Positions 28,219-36,704 of a DNA stretch of 64,000 bases are shown one piece after another. A program made the position numbers and the translations under genes. Position 1 is the first letter of the stretch. Every line of letters starts with the position of its first letter. Under the pieces are notes generated by a model. It saw only the letters and a program-made list of their open reading frames with translations, ran no database searches and was not told where the DNA came from. This stretch comes from a bacterium (GTDB lineage Bacteria; Zhuqueibacterota; Zhuqueibacteria; Zhuqueibacterales; Zhuqueibacteraceae): positions 186,001 to 250,000 of the forward strand of contig JAKLJX010000006.1 of NCBI GenBank assembly GCA_023150945.1. The letters are read 5' to 3'.

Positions 28219-28476
28219 GAGCTGCGCTCGCAACCAGCGGTCCTTCAAGTCGGTGGCACACACCGCGCCATGGCCCCGGCGTTCGGAATTGCCTCAGTGA
28301 CATAGCGTAACGCAGACAACAAGTCTGCTGCAAACGAGACACGCGCGCTTCCTGTGCCCCTGCGCCCCGGCCTGGAGCGATACGCCATTCCGCGAATTCC
28401 CCTTGAAAGCAAGAGATTTTCTTGCCATCTTCGCCGGCAAATTCACGACGATGCTATTTCTAATCCGAGTCTGACC

Positions 28477-29178
28477 ATGCCAACACGAATTCGCAGCCTT
28501 TTCCCTGCCGCTCTGATGATCGGCGCCCTCTGCGGTTGCGGTCCGGCAATCAAGATCATTGACCGACCCATTCCGTTTTCGGAAGAACGCGTGCAGCTCA
28601 CCCGTGATTATCTTGCCGGCCACTACGGCCTGACCGTGCCGGACATCACGATTACGCCGCGCGTGATCGTCCTGCACTGGACCGCGATCGCTGATCTCGA
28701 AAAATCATTTGCCGCGTTTGCTCCGGAGCGGCTGCCGGCTTCACGCCCCGAGTTGCGCAGCGCCGGCGAGGTGAACGTCGCCATTCATTTTCTCGTCGGT
28801 CAAGACGGCAGCATTCTCCGCCTCATGCCGGAAAACTGGATGGCGCGCCATTGCATCGGTTTGAATTATGAGGCGATCGGGGTGGAAAATGTCGGCGGTC
28901 AAAACGGCCTGGACAATCTTACCAGCCAGCAGGTGGAGGCAAACATCAAGCTGGTGCGCTACCTGGTGCAGAAATTCCCCACCCTCGAGTATCTGATTGG
29001 CCATCATGAGTATCTGGAATTCGTCGGACATCCGCTGTGGCGCGAGCGCGACCCCAATTATCGCACGGAAAAGATCGACCCCGGCGACCGTTTCATGACC
29101 GCAGTGCGCGCCGGCGTGGCCGCGCTCAACTTGAAAGGCGTCGCCGAAATTCGCCAGGAAAAACAATTACCGAACTGA
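28477..29178 (+). CDS. Lipoprotein N-acetylmuramoyl-L-alanine amidase (Amidase_2)
   Basis: The product has 233 residues from the ATG at 28477, chosen because it places a lipoprotein signal (LMIGALCGC, lipid on the Cys) at the N-terminus. The amidase domain has the zinc-binding pattern of T7-lysozyme-like/AmpD enzymes: VIVLHWTA for the first His, GHHEYLEF for the second region and DPGDRF near the end, with VNVAIHFLVGQDGSI in the core. It would cleave the bond between MurNAc and L-Ala in the periplasm. It stops one base before the following methyltransferase start. Confidence 0.85.
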   Translation: MPTRIRSLFPAALMIGALCGCGPAIKIIDRPIPFSEERVQLTRDYLAGHYGLTVPDITITPRVIVLHWTAIADLEKSFAAFAPERLPASRPELRSAGEVNVAIHFLVGQDGSILRLMPENWMARHCIGLNYEAIGVENVGGQNGLDNLTSQQVEANIKLVRYLVQKFPTLEYLIGHHEYLEFVGHPLWRERDPNYRTEKIDPGDRFMTAVRAGVAALNLKGVAEIRQEKQLPN

Positions 29179-29179
29179 G

Positions 29180-29926
29180 ATGGCGTTCAAAGATCATTTT
29201 TCCAAACAAGCAGAAGATTATGCCAGGTATCGCCCGCGCTACCCGGACGAGCTGTTTGCCTTTCTCGCCGGCCTGGTGCCGGAGCATGACAGTGCCTGGG
29301 ATTGCGGCACCGGCAGCGGCCAGGCCGCGCTGGCACTCGCCCGGCATTTTGCCCGCGTCATTGCCACCGATCCCAGCATCAGGCAAATTGCGCAGGCGCA
29401 GCCGCATGCGCGTGTGACCTACCTGGTGTCGGCGGCGGAGCACGCCGCCCTTGCCTCGCGAGCGGTGAACATGATCACCGTCGCGCAGGCGCTGCATTGG
29501 TTTCGTTTCGAAGCATTTTATGACGAAGTGCGGCGCACGCTCAAGCCCGGCGGCGCCCTGGCAGTGTGGAGCTATGATCTGCTCCGCATTGCGCCGGCGA
29601 TCGACGCGCTGCTCGATGATTTCAATCTGAATGTCGTCGGCTCCTTCTGGCCGGCAGAGCGCCAATGGATCGGCGCCCGGTTTGCCGAATTGCCCCTGCC
29701 CTTCGCTGAGCTCACCGCACCCGCGTTCGAAATGGCGGCGCACTGGCGCCTGCATGATTTGCTCGGCTATGTCCGTACCTGGTCAGCAACTCAGCGGTTC
29801 ATCGCGGCGCGCGGCTTTGATCCCGTGCCGCAATTGGGTGGAGGGCTTGCGCCGCTTTGGGGCAACCCCGAACAGGCCAGGCACGTGCGCTGGCCTCTGC
29901 ACGTGCGCCTCGCGCGCTTGAGTTAG
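29180..29926 (+). CDS. SAM-dependent methyltransferase
   Basis: This 248-residue class I methyltransferase has motif I WDCGTGSGQAALALARHF, the acidic residue ending strand 2 in VIATDPS, AVNMITVAQALHWF (the post-motif strand) and TLKPGGALAVW. It resembles the YafE/type-11 group (N-terminus FSKQAEDYARYRPRYP). The substrate is unknown. It begins directly after the amidase gene and is probably cotranscribed with it. Confidence 0.88.
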   Translation: MAFKDHFSKQAEDYARYRPRYPDELFAFLAGLVPEHDSAWDCGTGSGQAALALARHFARVIATDPSIRQIAQAQPHARVTYLVSAAEHAALASRAVNMITVAQALHWFRFEAFYDEVRRTLKPGGALAVWSYDLLRIAPAIDALLDDFNLNVVGSFWPAERQWIGARFAELPLPFAELTAPAFEMAAHWRLHDLLGYVRTWSATQRFIAARGFDPVPQLGGGLAPLWGNPEQARHVRWPLHVRLARLS

Positions 29927-29974
29927 GCTCCACAAAGTTGAGTTCTTGCCAAGCAAGCCCGGAATTTCTGACTA

Positions 29975-30670
29975 TTGGTAGAAAAATTCGAACGCTGGTT
30001 CCGCCGCCGCTTTCCGGATTATCGCCCGCGCTGGGAGGTCTACGAGGCCGTGCTGCGCTCACTGCTGGCACCAGAAACGGTTTGGATTGATGCCGGCTGT
30101 GGCAGCAACGCGCTGGCCGCGAGCCTGGGCGGGAACTGCCGCCTGGCAGTGGGCATCGACCTCATTCCGGCTGCCAATGCACCATTTGTTCAGGCAGACC
30201 TGCGGCATTTGCCCCTGGCCTCGAGTTGCGCAGATCTCGTCTCGCTGCGCATGGTGGTCGAGCATCTCGAGCGCATTCCACAAGACTTGCAGGAAATCGA
30301 ACGCATTCTCAAACCCGAGGGCAGGCTGTTGGTGCTGACAACCAATGCGCACAGCCCACTGGTGCTGCTGCCGCGCCTATTGCCATTCAAGTGGAAGAAA
30401 TGGCTGCTGTGCAAAATGTTCGGCGTTGCTGAGCACGAGGTTTTCCCGACGCAGCATCGTTTCAATACTGTTCGCCGCATGCGGCGGGGCGCCGGCACTC
30501 TCCAGGCGGTTTCGATTACGCTGCTGGAACAGACTTCGTTTTCGCAGCTCGCGCCGGCAATGCTCTTTGGGCTGTGGTATGCCTTCACGCGCCTGCCGGG
30601 ATTTGCGGCCATACGCAGCAATATTCTGGCAGTTTTTCAAAAATCACTTTCGCTGCCTTCGCCTCCATGA
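29975..30670 (+). CDS. SAM-dependent methyltransferase (type 11)
   Basis: The product has 231 residues from a TTG at 29975. Motif I is WIDAGCGSNALAASLGG, followed by AVGIDLIP, LVSLRMVVEHLERI and ILKPEGRLLVLTTN. The family is Methyltransf_11 with an extra C-terminal helical region (LFGLWYAFTRLPGF) that could associate with membranes. The substrate is unknown. Its stop overlaps the ATG of the ferredoxin-cyclase gene (ATGA at 30667-30670). Confidence 0.85.
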   Translation: MVEKFERWFRRRFPDYRPRWEVYEAVLRSLLAPETVWIDAGCGSNALAASLGGNCRLAVGIDLIPAANAPFVQADLRHLPLASSCADLVSLRMVVEHLERIPQDLQEIERILKPEGRLLVLTTNAHSPLVLLPRLLPFKWKKWLLCKMFGVAEHEVFPTQHRFNTVRRMRRGAGTLQAVSITLLEQTSFSQLAPAMLFGLWYAFTRLPGFAAIRSNILAVFQKSLSLPSPP

Positions 30671-31668
30671 GCGCAGAAGTTTCCCATACCGTCGAGTTCG
30701 TCAACGAACGCACGCTGGAGATCCAGCCCGGCCAAACGCTGCTGGAAACCTCGCTTGATGCCGGTCTGCCGCACTACCACGTCTGCGGCGGCAACGCGCG
30801 TTGCTCCACCTGTCGCGTACTGGTCGAGAGCGGTTCCGAATTTCTCACGCCGCCAACGCCCGCGGAGCTCGCGCTGTCGGCCAAGATGGGCTTCCCGCCG
30901 AAAGTGCGGCTGGCCTGCCAGACCCGGGTCACCGGCGGACCGGTGCGGCTGCATCGCTTGATCATCGATGATACCGACTATGACATGATCGCGGCGGGCG
31001 CTCCCTCCCAGGCCAGGCACAGCCTGGGCGAAGAACGCCTGCTGGGATTGTTCTTTCTCGATATCCGCGATTTCACGCCCTTTGCGGAAACCCATCTGCC
31101 CTACGATGTCATTCACATTCTCAACCGCTTCTTCATGGTGGTGCGGCGCGCGCTCCAAGCCCATCGTGGCCGCGTCATTGAAGTCGCCGGTGACGGCTTG
31201 TACGCGGTCTTTGGCCTGGAGGAAGAGCCGGCGCCGGCCGCCGAGCATGGTGTCGCCGCCGGGCTGCAAATTCTAACTGAGATCGCCGCTCTCAATCGCA
31301 ACTACCTCGAGCCGTATTTCCGGCATCATATTGCGGTGGGCATGGGCTTTCATTTTGGCCGCGTGATCTGCGGCCATGTCGGCATCGGCCTGGACGGCGC
31401 GCTCAGCGTAATCGGCTATCCCGTCAACGTCGCGGCGCGCATTCAAGCCGCCACCAAACAGCTCAACAACAGTTTTCTGGTGTCTACCGCGGCTTTTGAT
31501 CTTCTGCCGCAGCCGCCGGAAAATGTGGCCAGCGCTGAAATCAACCTCAAAGGCGTGAGCAATACCTGCAAAGTCTACCTCCTGGGCCGACCATATGAGT
31601 CTATTCCGCCGGGAGCAAGTTCATCTGATGAAGCGCGAGGCCCAATTCACAAGCTTCCTGCGGGATGA
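30667..31668 (+). CDS. 2Fe-2S ferredoxin fused to a class III nucleotidyl cyclase
   Basis: The protein has 333 residues. The N-terminal plant-type ferredoxin domain (5-95) has cluster ligands C40, C46 and C49 in CGGNARCSTCR and C84 in RLACQT. The class III cyclase domain (about 122-310) has metal-binding D132 (FFLDIRDFTPF) and D176 (VAGDGLYAVFG). The Lys that marks adenylate cyclases is Glu (E172), as in guanylate cyclases. The second specificity position appears to be S247 rather than Asp, so the product, cAMP or cGMP, is open. The fusion suggests a redox-controlled second-messenger enzyme. It overlaps the upstream methyltransferase stop, and the cysteine desulfurase gene follows 116 bp later. 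Confidence 0.88.
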   Translation: MSAEVSHTVEFVNERTLEIQPGQTLLETSLDAGLPHYHVCGGNARCSTCRVLVESGSEFLTPPTPAELALSAKMGFPPKVRLACQTRVTGGPVRLHRLIIDDTDYDMIAAGAPSQARHSLGEERLLGLFFLDIRDFTPFAETHLPYDVIHILNRFFMVVRRALQAHRGRVIEVAGDGLYAVFGLEEEPAPAAEHGVAAGLQILTEIAALNRNYLEPYFRHHIAVGMGFHFGRVICGHVGIGLDGALSVIGYPVNVAARIQAATKQLNNSFLVSTAAFDLLPQPPENVASAEINLKGVSNTCKVYLLGRPYESIPPGASSSDEARGPIHKLPAG

Positions 31669-31784
31669 CAGGCTGCAGCGCGAGTCACGATCAAAACCAT
31701 CAAACCCGCGGGCGGGCAAAGCTTCCAACGGATTGACGGGAATCTGCCGCACCCTCCCGCCACAAAAAGCTATTGTGAGCAACC

Positions 31785-32930
31785 ATGCCTCCCATTTACC
31801 TGGATTACAACGCCTCCACTCCGGTCGCTGCCGAGGTATTCGAAAGCATGCGACCATTTCTCACCGTCAACTTTGGCAATGCCAGCAGCAGTCATGCTTA
31901 TGGCCGGCAATGCCACAGCGCGATTGCGCGGGCGCGCGAGCAAGTGGCTGATCTGCTCGGCTGTGCGCCGGAGGAAATCATCTTCACCAGCGGTGGCAGC
32001 GAGGCCAACAACCTGGCTATCAAAGGTTTTCTCGAGGCCTATCCGGAAGCTGGAAATCATCTCGTCACCACGGCGATCGAGCATCCGGCGGTGAGTGAGG
32101 CCTGCCGCTATTGGCAGCGCAGGCGCGGCTATCGCGTCACGTTTGTGCCGGTGGATGAACACGGCCGGGTGCGACTGCCCGAGCTGGAAGCCGCGCTGAC
32201 GCCGCAAACCGCGCTGCTCAGCGTGATGCACGCCAATAATGAAGTCGGCACGCTGCAGCCATTGGCAGACCTTGCGGCGCTCGCGCGCCGCCACAACCTG
32301 GTGCTGCACTGTGATGCCGCACAATCAGTCGGCAAGGTTCCGGTCAAAATGAACGCGTTGGGCGTGGACATGCTCTCGGTGGCGGGACACAAGCTTTACG
32401 CGCCACTGGGCGTGGGTGCGCTCGTGCTGCGGCGCAGCCTGCAGCTTGAGCCGCTGATTCACGGCGCCAAGCAGGAACAACAACGCCGCGCCGGCACGGA
32501 GAATGTCGCCGGTATCGTGGGCTTGGGCCAGGCCTGCGAGCTGGCAGGGCGGGATTTGGCGCAAAACATGGCGCGCATGCACGCGTTGCGTGAACGGCTG
32601 TGGCAAGGTTTGTACAGCCGGATGCCGGAGATGCGGCGCAACGGCCATCCCGAGCATTGCCTGCCCAATACGCTGAGCGTAAGTTTCCGGGGAGTGCAGG
32701 CGAACACTCTGCTGGCGGAAATCGGCGAGCAGTTGGCTGCCTCGGCGGGCGCCGCCTGCCACTCCGCGGACGAAATTGTGATCTCACATGTGTTGCAGGC
32801 CATGCAAGTGCCGCGTGAGTATGCCATGGGCACGTTGCGGCTATCGGTGGGAAGATACACGACAGAGGAAGAAATCGACCGGGCGGTCACGGTGCTGGCG
32901 GCCGGCGTGCGCAAACTGCGCGGCGCCTGA
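31785..32930 (+). CDS. Cysteine desulfurase (NifS/IscS family)
   Basis: This 381-residue PLP enzyme mobilises sulfur from cysteine for Fe-S clusters and thio-cofactors. It shows IYLDYNASTPVAAEVFESM, FTSGGSEANNLAIKGF, TAIEHPAV (cofactor-stacking His), HCDAAQSVGKVPV, the PLP-lysine in VAGHKLYAPLGVGAL, RAGTENVAGIVG and the catalytic Cys in ASAGAACHSA. The length is normal. IscS and NifS cannot be separated because no iscU or nif gene is nearby. The preceding gene encodes a 2Fe-2S protein, which gives a plausible local client. Confidence 0.94.
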   Translation: MPPIYLDYNASTPVAAEVFESMRPFLTVNFGNASSSHAYGRQCHSAIARAREQVADLLGCAPEEIIFTSGGSEANNLAIKGFLEAYPEAGNHLVTTAIEHPAVSEACRYWQRRRGYRVTFVPVDEHGRVRLPELEAALTPQTALLSVMHANNEVGTLQPLADLAALARRHNLVLHCDAAQSVGKVPVKMNALGVDMLSVAGHKLYAPLGVGALVLRRSLQLEPLIHGAKQEQQRRAGTENVAGIVGLGQACELAGRDLAQNMARMHALRERLWQGLYSRMPEMRRNGHPEHCLPNTLSVSFRGVQANTLLAEIGEQLAASAGAACHSADEIVISHVLQAMQVPREYAMGTLRLSVGRYTTEEEIDRAVTVLAAGVRKLRGA

Positions 32931-33016
32931 AGCGCGACCTGCCGCAGCGCCGACCTGGGGCAAGGCTCACGACGGGATTCGCTCTGAAGAACCGGAGCGC
33001 GGAGGAAAGACGCTGT

Positions 33017-33961
33017 TCAGGAAAACTCCTTCAGGGCGGCGGCCAGCAGTGGAATCATGATCTCATGATGGCCGATGAAATTGTAGCCCTTGCCGCCCTG
33101 CAGGGTGGGCCGCTGCACCACATTCACCCGCGGCCGATAATGGTTGAACATGTCGAAGTTCGCGGTGAAAAAGTTGTTGACCGGCGGCGCGATATTGCGC
33201 GCCACCGTCAGCGCCTTCAGAAACACTTCCGGCAGGAGAACATTGGAGCCCAGGTTGAGCACCACCCCGCCTTGATTGAGGCGCGCCACGTGTGCAGCGA
33301 AAATCTTGAAATCGCGATATGACAATTCACCATAAGCACCACCGTCAGCATTGGGATGTTGATGAATGATGTCCGTGCCGATGCCGACATGCACGGTCAC
33401 CGGCACCTCACGTGCGTAGGCATTCGCCAGCAAGCTCAGTTTCACGCCTGCGCCCGGTGCCTTTACCAACGCCTCTCCCATCGCCTCGCCCAAGCCCACT
33501 TCGCGGCCGCGGGCGCGCGCCACCGCGCCATTGATGAACTCGCCGGTCTCAGCGGCCATGCCGAACGAACCGTCAGCCAGGCCCTCGGCAACTTCCTCGG
33601 AGGTTTGGCCGAACAGTGCCAGTTCTGTGTCATGCACCACGCCGGCGCCGTTCATCGCCAGGCAGGTGATGAAGCCGCGCTGCATCAAGTCCACCAAGAC
33701 GGGCGACAGCCCGACTTTGATCACGTGCGCGCCCATCATCACGATGATGGGCTTGCCTTGAGCCCGCGCTGCCAGCAGATGCTCGACGAATTCACGCAGA
33801 TCCTTTGCCGCCAGGATGTTCGGCAGTGAGTCATAGAAAGTCTCAAAGAAATCCCCGCGGCGAAACGGCCGTGCCAGCTCCTCACGATGCACCTTGCTGA
33901 GACGCTGCTGCACCGGATAGGTTTTGACGCGAGCGAGATCGATCTGTTCGTACTTCGACAC
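33017..33961 (-). CDS. Deoxyhypusine-synthase-like protein
   Basis: The product has 314 residues from GTG at 33961, with GGAGG nine bases upstream; a longer frame overlaps the neighbouring gene. It belongs to a conserved bacterial family in the deoxyhypusine synthase superfamily: IIVMMGAHVIKVGLSPVLVD, CLAMNGAGVVHDTELAL, VHVGIGTDIIHQHPNADGG and VNNFFTANFDMFNHY. Bacteria lack eIF5A, so hypusine formation is unlikely. The reaction is unknown, and a Rossmann-like NAD site is plausible. It follows a lipoprotein gene by 40 bp. Confidence 0.8.
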   Translation of the reverse strand: MSKYEQIDLARVKTYPVQQRLSKVHREELARPFRRGDFFETFYDSLPNILAAKDLREFVEHLLAARAQGKPIIVMMGAHVIKVGLSPVLVDLMQRGFITCLAMNGAGVVHDTELALFGQTSEEVAEGLADGSFGMAAETGEFINGAVARARGREVGLGEAMGEALVKAPGAGVKLSLLANAYAREVPVTVHVGIGTDIIHQHPNADGGAYGELSYRDFKIFAAHVARLNQGGVVLNLGSNVLLPEVFLKALTVARNIAPPVNNFFTANFDMFNHYRPRVNVVQRPTLQGGKGYNFIGHHEIMIPLLAAALKEFS

Positions 33962-34001
33962 TGCATTCCTCCACGGCTTCAATTCCGCACCTTCAGCGCG
34001 T

Positions 34002-34646
34002 TCAGCGGTCTGACCGGATGTCGGAAACGATGCGACGCCTATGGTTGACCTCGTCGATGGCGTTGGCATCGACCATCAGATAATTATCGATGCCGGACAG
34101 CAAGCTGCTGAACATGCGATCTTCGTAATTGACCTTCTCACACCAAAACGTTTTCCGCAGCACGTATTCTCCACAGAAGTTGGGCTCAAATTCCAGGGAG
34201 TACCGGCGGTCACGCTCAAATTGAACAGAAATGCGGTAGACCAGCCGAACAAAGGGAAACCGGTAGAAGGGAACAACCGACTGCCTTATTTGTACCGCAC
34301 TGCCCGGAGACATGTTGTTGAAGACAATTTCATCCTGATTAATTCGCCGATTCAGTATCAACCCGCGGCTGGCAGTCACGGTGCTGCTGCCTGCGTGCCG
34401 GACGTGCTGCAAGATGAGTGTATTCTCCAGATAGTATCTCAATTTCCACAGCTTCGGCGTGGTGACGTGATAGTATTCAATCATGTCGACTGTCAGGCGT
34501 CTGAGCGTAGGCGACTGGGACGGCTCCACTACGTTGATCGTTGGCGTCGCCGATTCATAAAATTTCCGATAGCAGCCGAGAGATTGAAGGAGAAAACAAA
34601 GCACGGCAGCCGCCAGACAATACTTGTAGAAGTTCGGCATATTCAT
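34002..34646 (-). CDS. Hypothetical lipoprotein
   Basis: The 214-residue protein has a signal peptide that ends in a lipobox (AAVLCFLLQSLGC), so it should be lipidated. The rest is rich in beta strands and aromatic residues, with charged stretches such as EFEPNFCGEYVLRKTFW. I do not recognise the family. It is probably transcribed with the deoxyhypusine-synthase-like gene that follows. Confidence 0.65.
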   Translation of the reverse strand: MNMPNFYKYCLAAAVLCFLLQSLGCYRKFYESATPTINVVEPSQSPTLRRLTVDMIEYYHVTTPKLWKLRYYLENTLILQHVRHAGSSTVTASRGLILNRRINQDEIVFNNMSPGSAVQIRQSVVPFYRFPFVRLVYRISVQFERDRRYSLEFEPNFCGEYVLRKTFWCEKVNYEDRMFSSLLSGIDNYLMVDANAIDEVNHRRRIVSDIRSDR

Positions 34647-35132
34647 TTCCCCTTACATTTCCCAACATTGGGCACGCCCGCGACCCTCGTGGCAATGCCC
34701 GCAATCTAGGCCACAGGGAAACAAAAGCAAGCCGAATTTGCGATTCAAAGAACGCGGCCCGCACGTCAGAGCGGTGGAACGCCGCGCGCTCACGACGCCA
34801 ATCGCGGCCGCCGCCGCAAAGGATGAAAAGCCTTGCGGCGATCAAAGTCAGAATAAGATTCCAAAAGATCCTTGATCACAAAGCCCGAAGGCTGAACCGA
34901 GGAAATGCGGAGGGCGCAGCGGCATAACAGCAAAAACGGGTGTGATTGCAGGGGGCGTTGCCGAGGGAAAATCCGTCAGGAGGTGTTTGCAGACGACGGA
35001 GACGGGGGCAGAATGATCGCGTGCGGCCAGGCAGTTGCGATGGAATGCGTGCAGAACCAAGCAGAAAACCGCAAAGGAAAACTCTTCCTATCCTGTTCGC
35101 CCACCGATCAAATTCGCAGGGCGCTCACTTCT
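34647..35132. other. Intergenic region of about 490 bp
   Basis: It contains no convincing reading frame. One imperfect hairpin (CCGCAAAGG / CCTTGCGG near 34815-34840) is visible without a T-run. It should hold the promoter of the lipoprotein gene and the 3' end of the unknown gene transcribed toward it. Confidence 0.45.
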
Positions 35133-36599
35133 TCAGCGCTTGCTGAAATATCTGCCAAACAGCACGTCACTCAACTGCACGGCTTCCTTGGAATAGGGAT
35201 TGACGTTGCGCAGGCCCAGCTCGGCGTCGAGCAGCGCTTTGGCTTCCTTCCAGGTTTGCAGGGGTTCCAGCCGGTCGATGAATTCGAGATAGGCGTCCGC
35301 GTCACGCTGAAAGATCTTTCGAATGAAGGCCTTGCGGTTTTTGTCGTCGATGAGGTGATACAGCGAGGGAAACGGTCCGGCGGGTTGTTGCTCGATCTTG
35401 GCGCGATGCACCAACGGCTCTTCCGTATCGAAACGAATCTTGAGCTTGTTCGCGGGCGCTGCTTCGGCGGCTGCCTCCGGCTGCTGCGGCACCGGCACAG
35501 TCACCTCGGCGGGCGCAACCGCCTGACTCACCGTAATGGGCTCTGTGCCGGCAGGATACCAATCGGCTTTCTCCCGAATCACGATGCCGGCCGGAGCCGG
35601 CGCGGTTGTCGTCGGGGGCGCGTGCTGCAAATCGCTCACCGCCGCCTGCACGAGCTGACTCTCGATTTCGCTGGCGGCCTCTTCCAAAACCTTGGTCATA
35701 TCCACCGACACCAGTGCAGCGCCTTCGCGCGCCGCCAGCGGCAGCGTCGCCGTGCCATTCTCGAGGTGCCGCGCCACCAGGGACTCGATTTCAGTGACTT
35801 CCCACGCTTCCTTTTTGGTGAACTCCGGCAGCAGGTTTTCCGCGAGCTCGGCCAGATTGCGCTCGAACAGCATGGCGAGTACGGTTTGATTGTCAATGAG
35901 AAATCCATCTTGCGACGCAGCGGTGCCCAGCAGCGCGGCGCAATAGCGCTGGTATTGCTTTAGGTCTTGCACCAGGGCCGGCACCGGATCCTTGCCATAC
36001 ACCTCCAATTCCACTTGGTGGCAGGCGGCATGGAACGCTTCTTTGGTAACCGGACCCGGCGGGTAGGCGGCAATGCGATCCAGCAGGCCGCGCAAATACT
36101 GCTGCTCCTCGCCCAGGCCGCGCAAGACTATGACAATGTCATTCCGCTCGCGTTCCACTTCGTGGCGATAGAGCAAATGTTCGAGCGCGCTGCGCGGTTT
36201 GGCAAGCACGTCGAATTGCAGGCTCACGCCAAACGTCAACACCGGCCGGAGTTCGGAGCGGTCAAACACGAGGCGTTCCGCCAGCATATCGCGGAGCCGC
36301 CGCAATTGCTGGCGCAGCTCGGCATCATCCAGTTCGTATTCCCGCAGCGTATGCAATCCGAGCGGCTTTTCTTCGCGCACGAGCTTGTGCGCCCGCTGGC
36401 GGAACAAGCCTTTGAGAATCTCGGGAATCTCCGCGGCCAACAGCTCGCGCAGGGGAATTCCGTCACGATTGGCGATCAGCCGCTCCTCCAGGGCGATCAC
36501 CAGCTTCTCCCGCTCTTTTTCCCAGTAATCGCGCTTGGCGCGCCGCCGAGTGCGGCTGGCGGCGGCCGGCGCCGCCGAGCTTTGGATGTCCTCTGGCAT
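35133..36599 (-). CDS. Hypothetical protein of unknown family
   Basis: The product has 488 residues from the ATG at 36599 (MPEDIQSSAAP), preceded by AGGA; a start 17 codons earlier is possible. The N-terminus is basic and disordered (ASRTRRRAKRDYWEKEREKL). The middle (40-330) is mainly helical with many Leu/Glu/Arg pairs. A Pro/Ala/Glu linker (about 355-415) leads to a helical C-terminal domain ending in SDVLFGRYFSKR. There is no signal peptide and no known motif. It starts 105 bp after the gyrA stop, behind a hairpin and a repeated 11-mer. Confidence 0.6.
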   Translation of the reverse strand: MPEDIQSSAAPAAASRTRRRAKRDYWEKEREKLVIALEERLIANRDGIPLRELLAAEIPEILKGLFRQRAHKLVREEKPLGLHTLREYELDDAELRQQLRRLRDMLAERLVFDRSELRPVLTFGVSLQFDVLAKPRSALEHLLYRHEVERERNDIVIVLRGLGEEQQYLRGLLDRIAAYPPGPVTKEAFHAACHQVELEVYGKDPVPALVQDLKQYQRYCAALLGTAASQDGFLIDNQTVLAMLFERNLAELAENLLPEFTKKEAWEVTEIESLVARHLENGTATLPLAAREGAALVSVDMTKVLEEAASEIESQLVQAAVSDLQHAPPTTTAPAPAGIVIREKADWYPAGTEPITVSQAVAPAEVTVPVPQQPEAAAEAAPANKLKIRFDTEEPLVHRAKIEQQPAGPFPSLYHLIDDKNRKAFIRKIFQRDADAYLEFIDRLEPLQTWKEAKALLDAELGLRNVNPYSKEAVQLSDVLFGRYFSKR

Positions 36600-36619
36600 G
36601 AATGGTCGTCCTGCCCGCG

Positions 36620-36679
36620 GGGCACAATCACCCCTCGCGGGCACAATCATGAGACACGTTGTGCGGGCGATTTGCCCGC
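36620..36679. repeat. Intercistronic direct repeats and hairpin between gyrA and the next gene
   Basis: GGGCACAATCA occurs twice (36620-36630 and 36639-36649). Next to it, GCGGGC and GCCCGC (36663-36668 and 36674-36679) form a tight hairpin. No T-run follows, so RNA processing or stability is a more likely role than termination. Confidence 0.5.
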
Positions 36680-36704
36680 GGCGCTGGAAGGCGCAACGTT
36701 TTCG

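Larger units (their letters stand above)
27272..28476. other. Gene-poor intergenic region of about 1.2 kb
   Basis: It lies between the divergent S55 peptidase gene and amidase gene. Reading frames here are unconvincing on both strands. It contains an intrinsic terminator on the - strand (27470-27511), a 34-bp hairpin with arms GTTTGAAC/GTTCAAAC (27826-27859), an inverted repeat AATCTGAA/TTCAGATT near 27930-27970, and a diverged MITE copy (28075-28218). A non-coding RNA or leader RNA on the - strand is possible. Confidence 0.5.
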
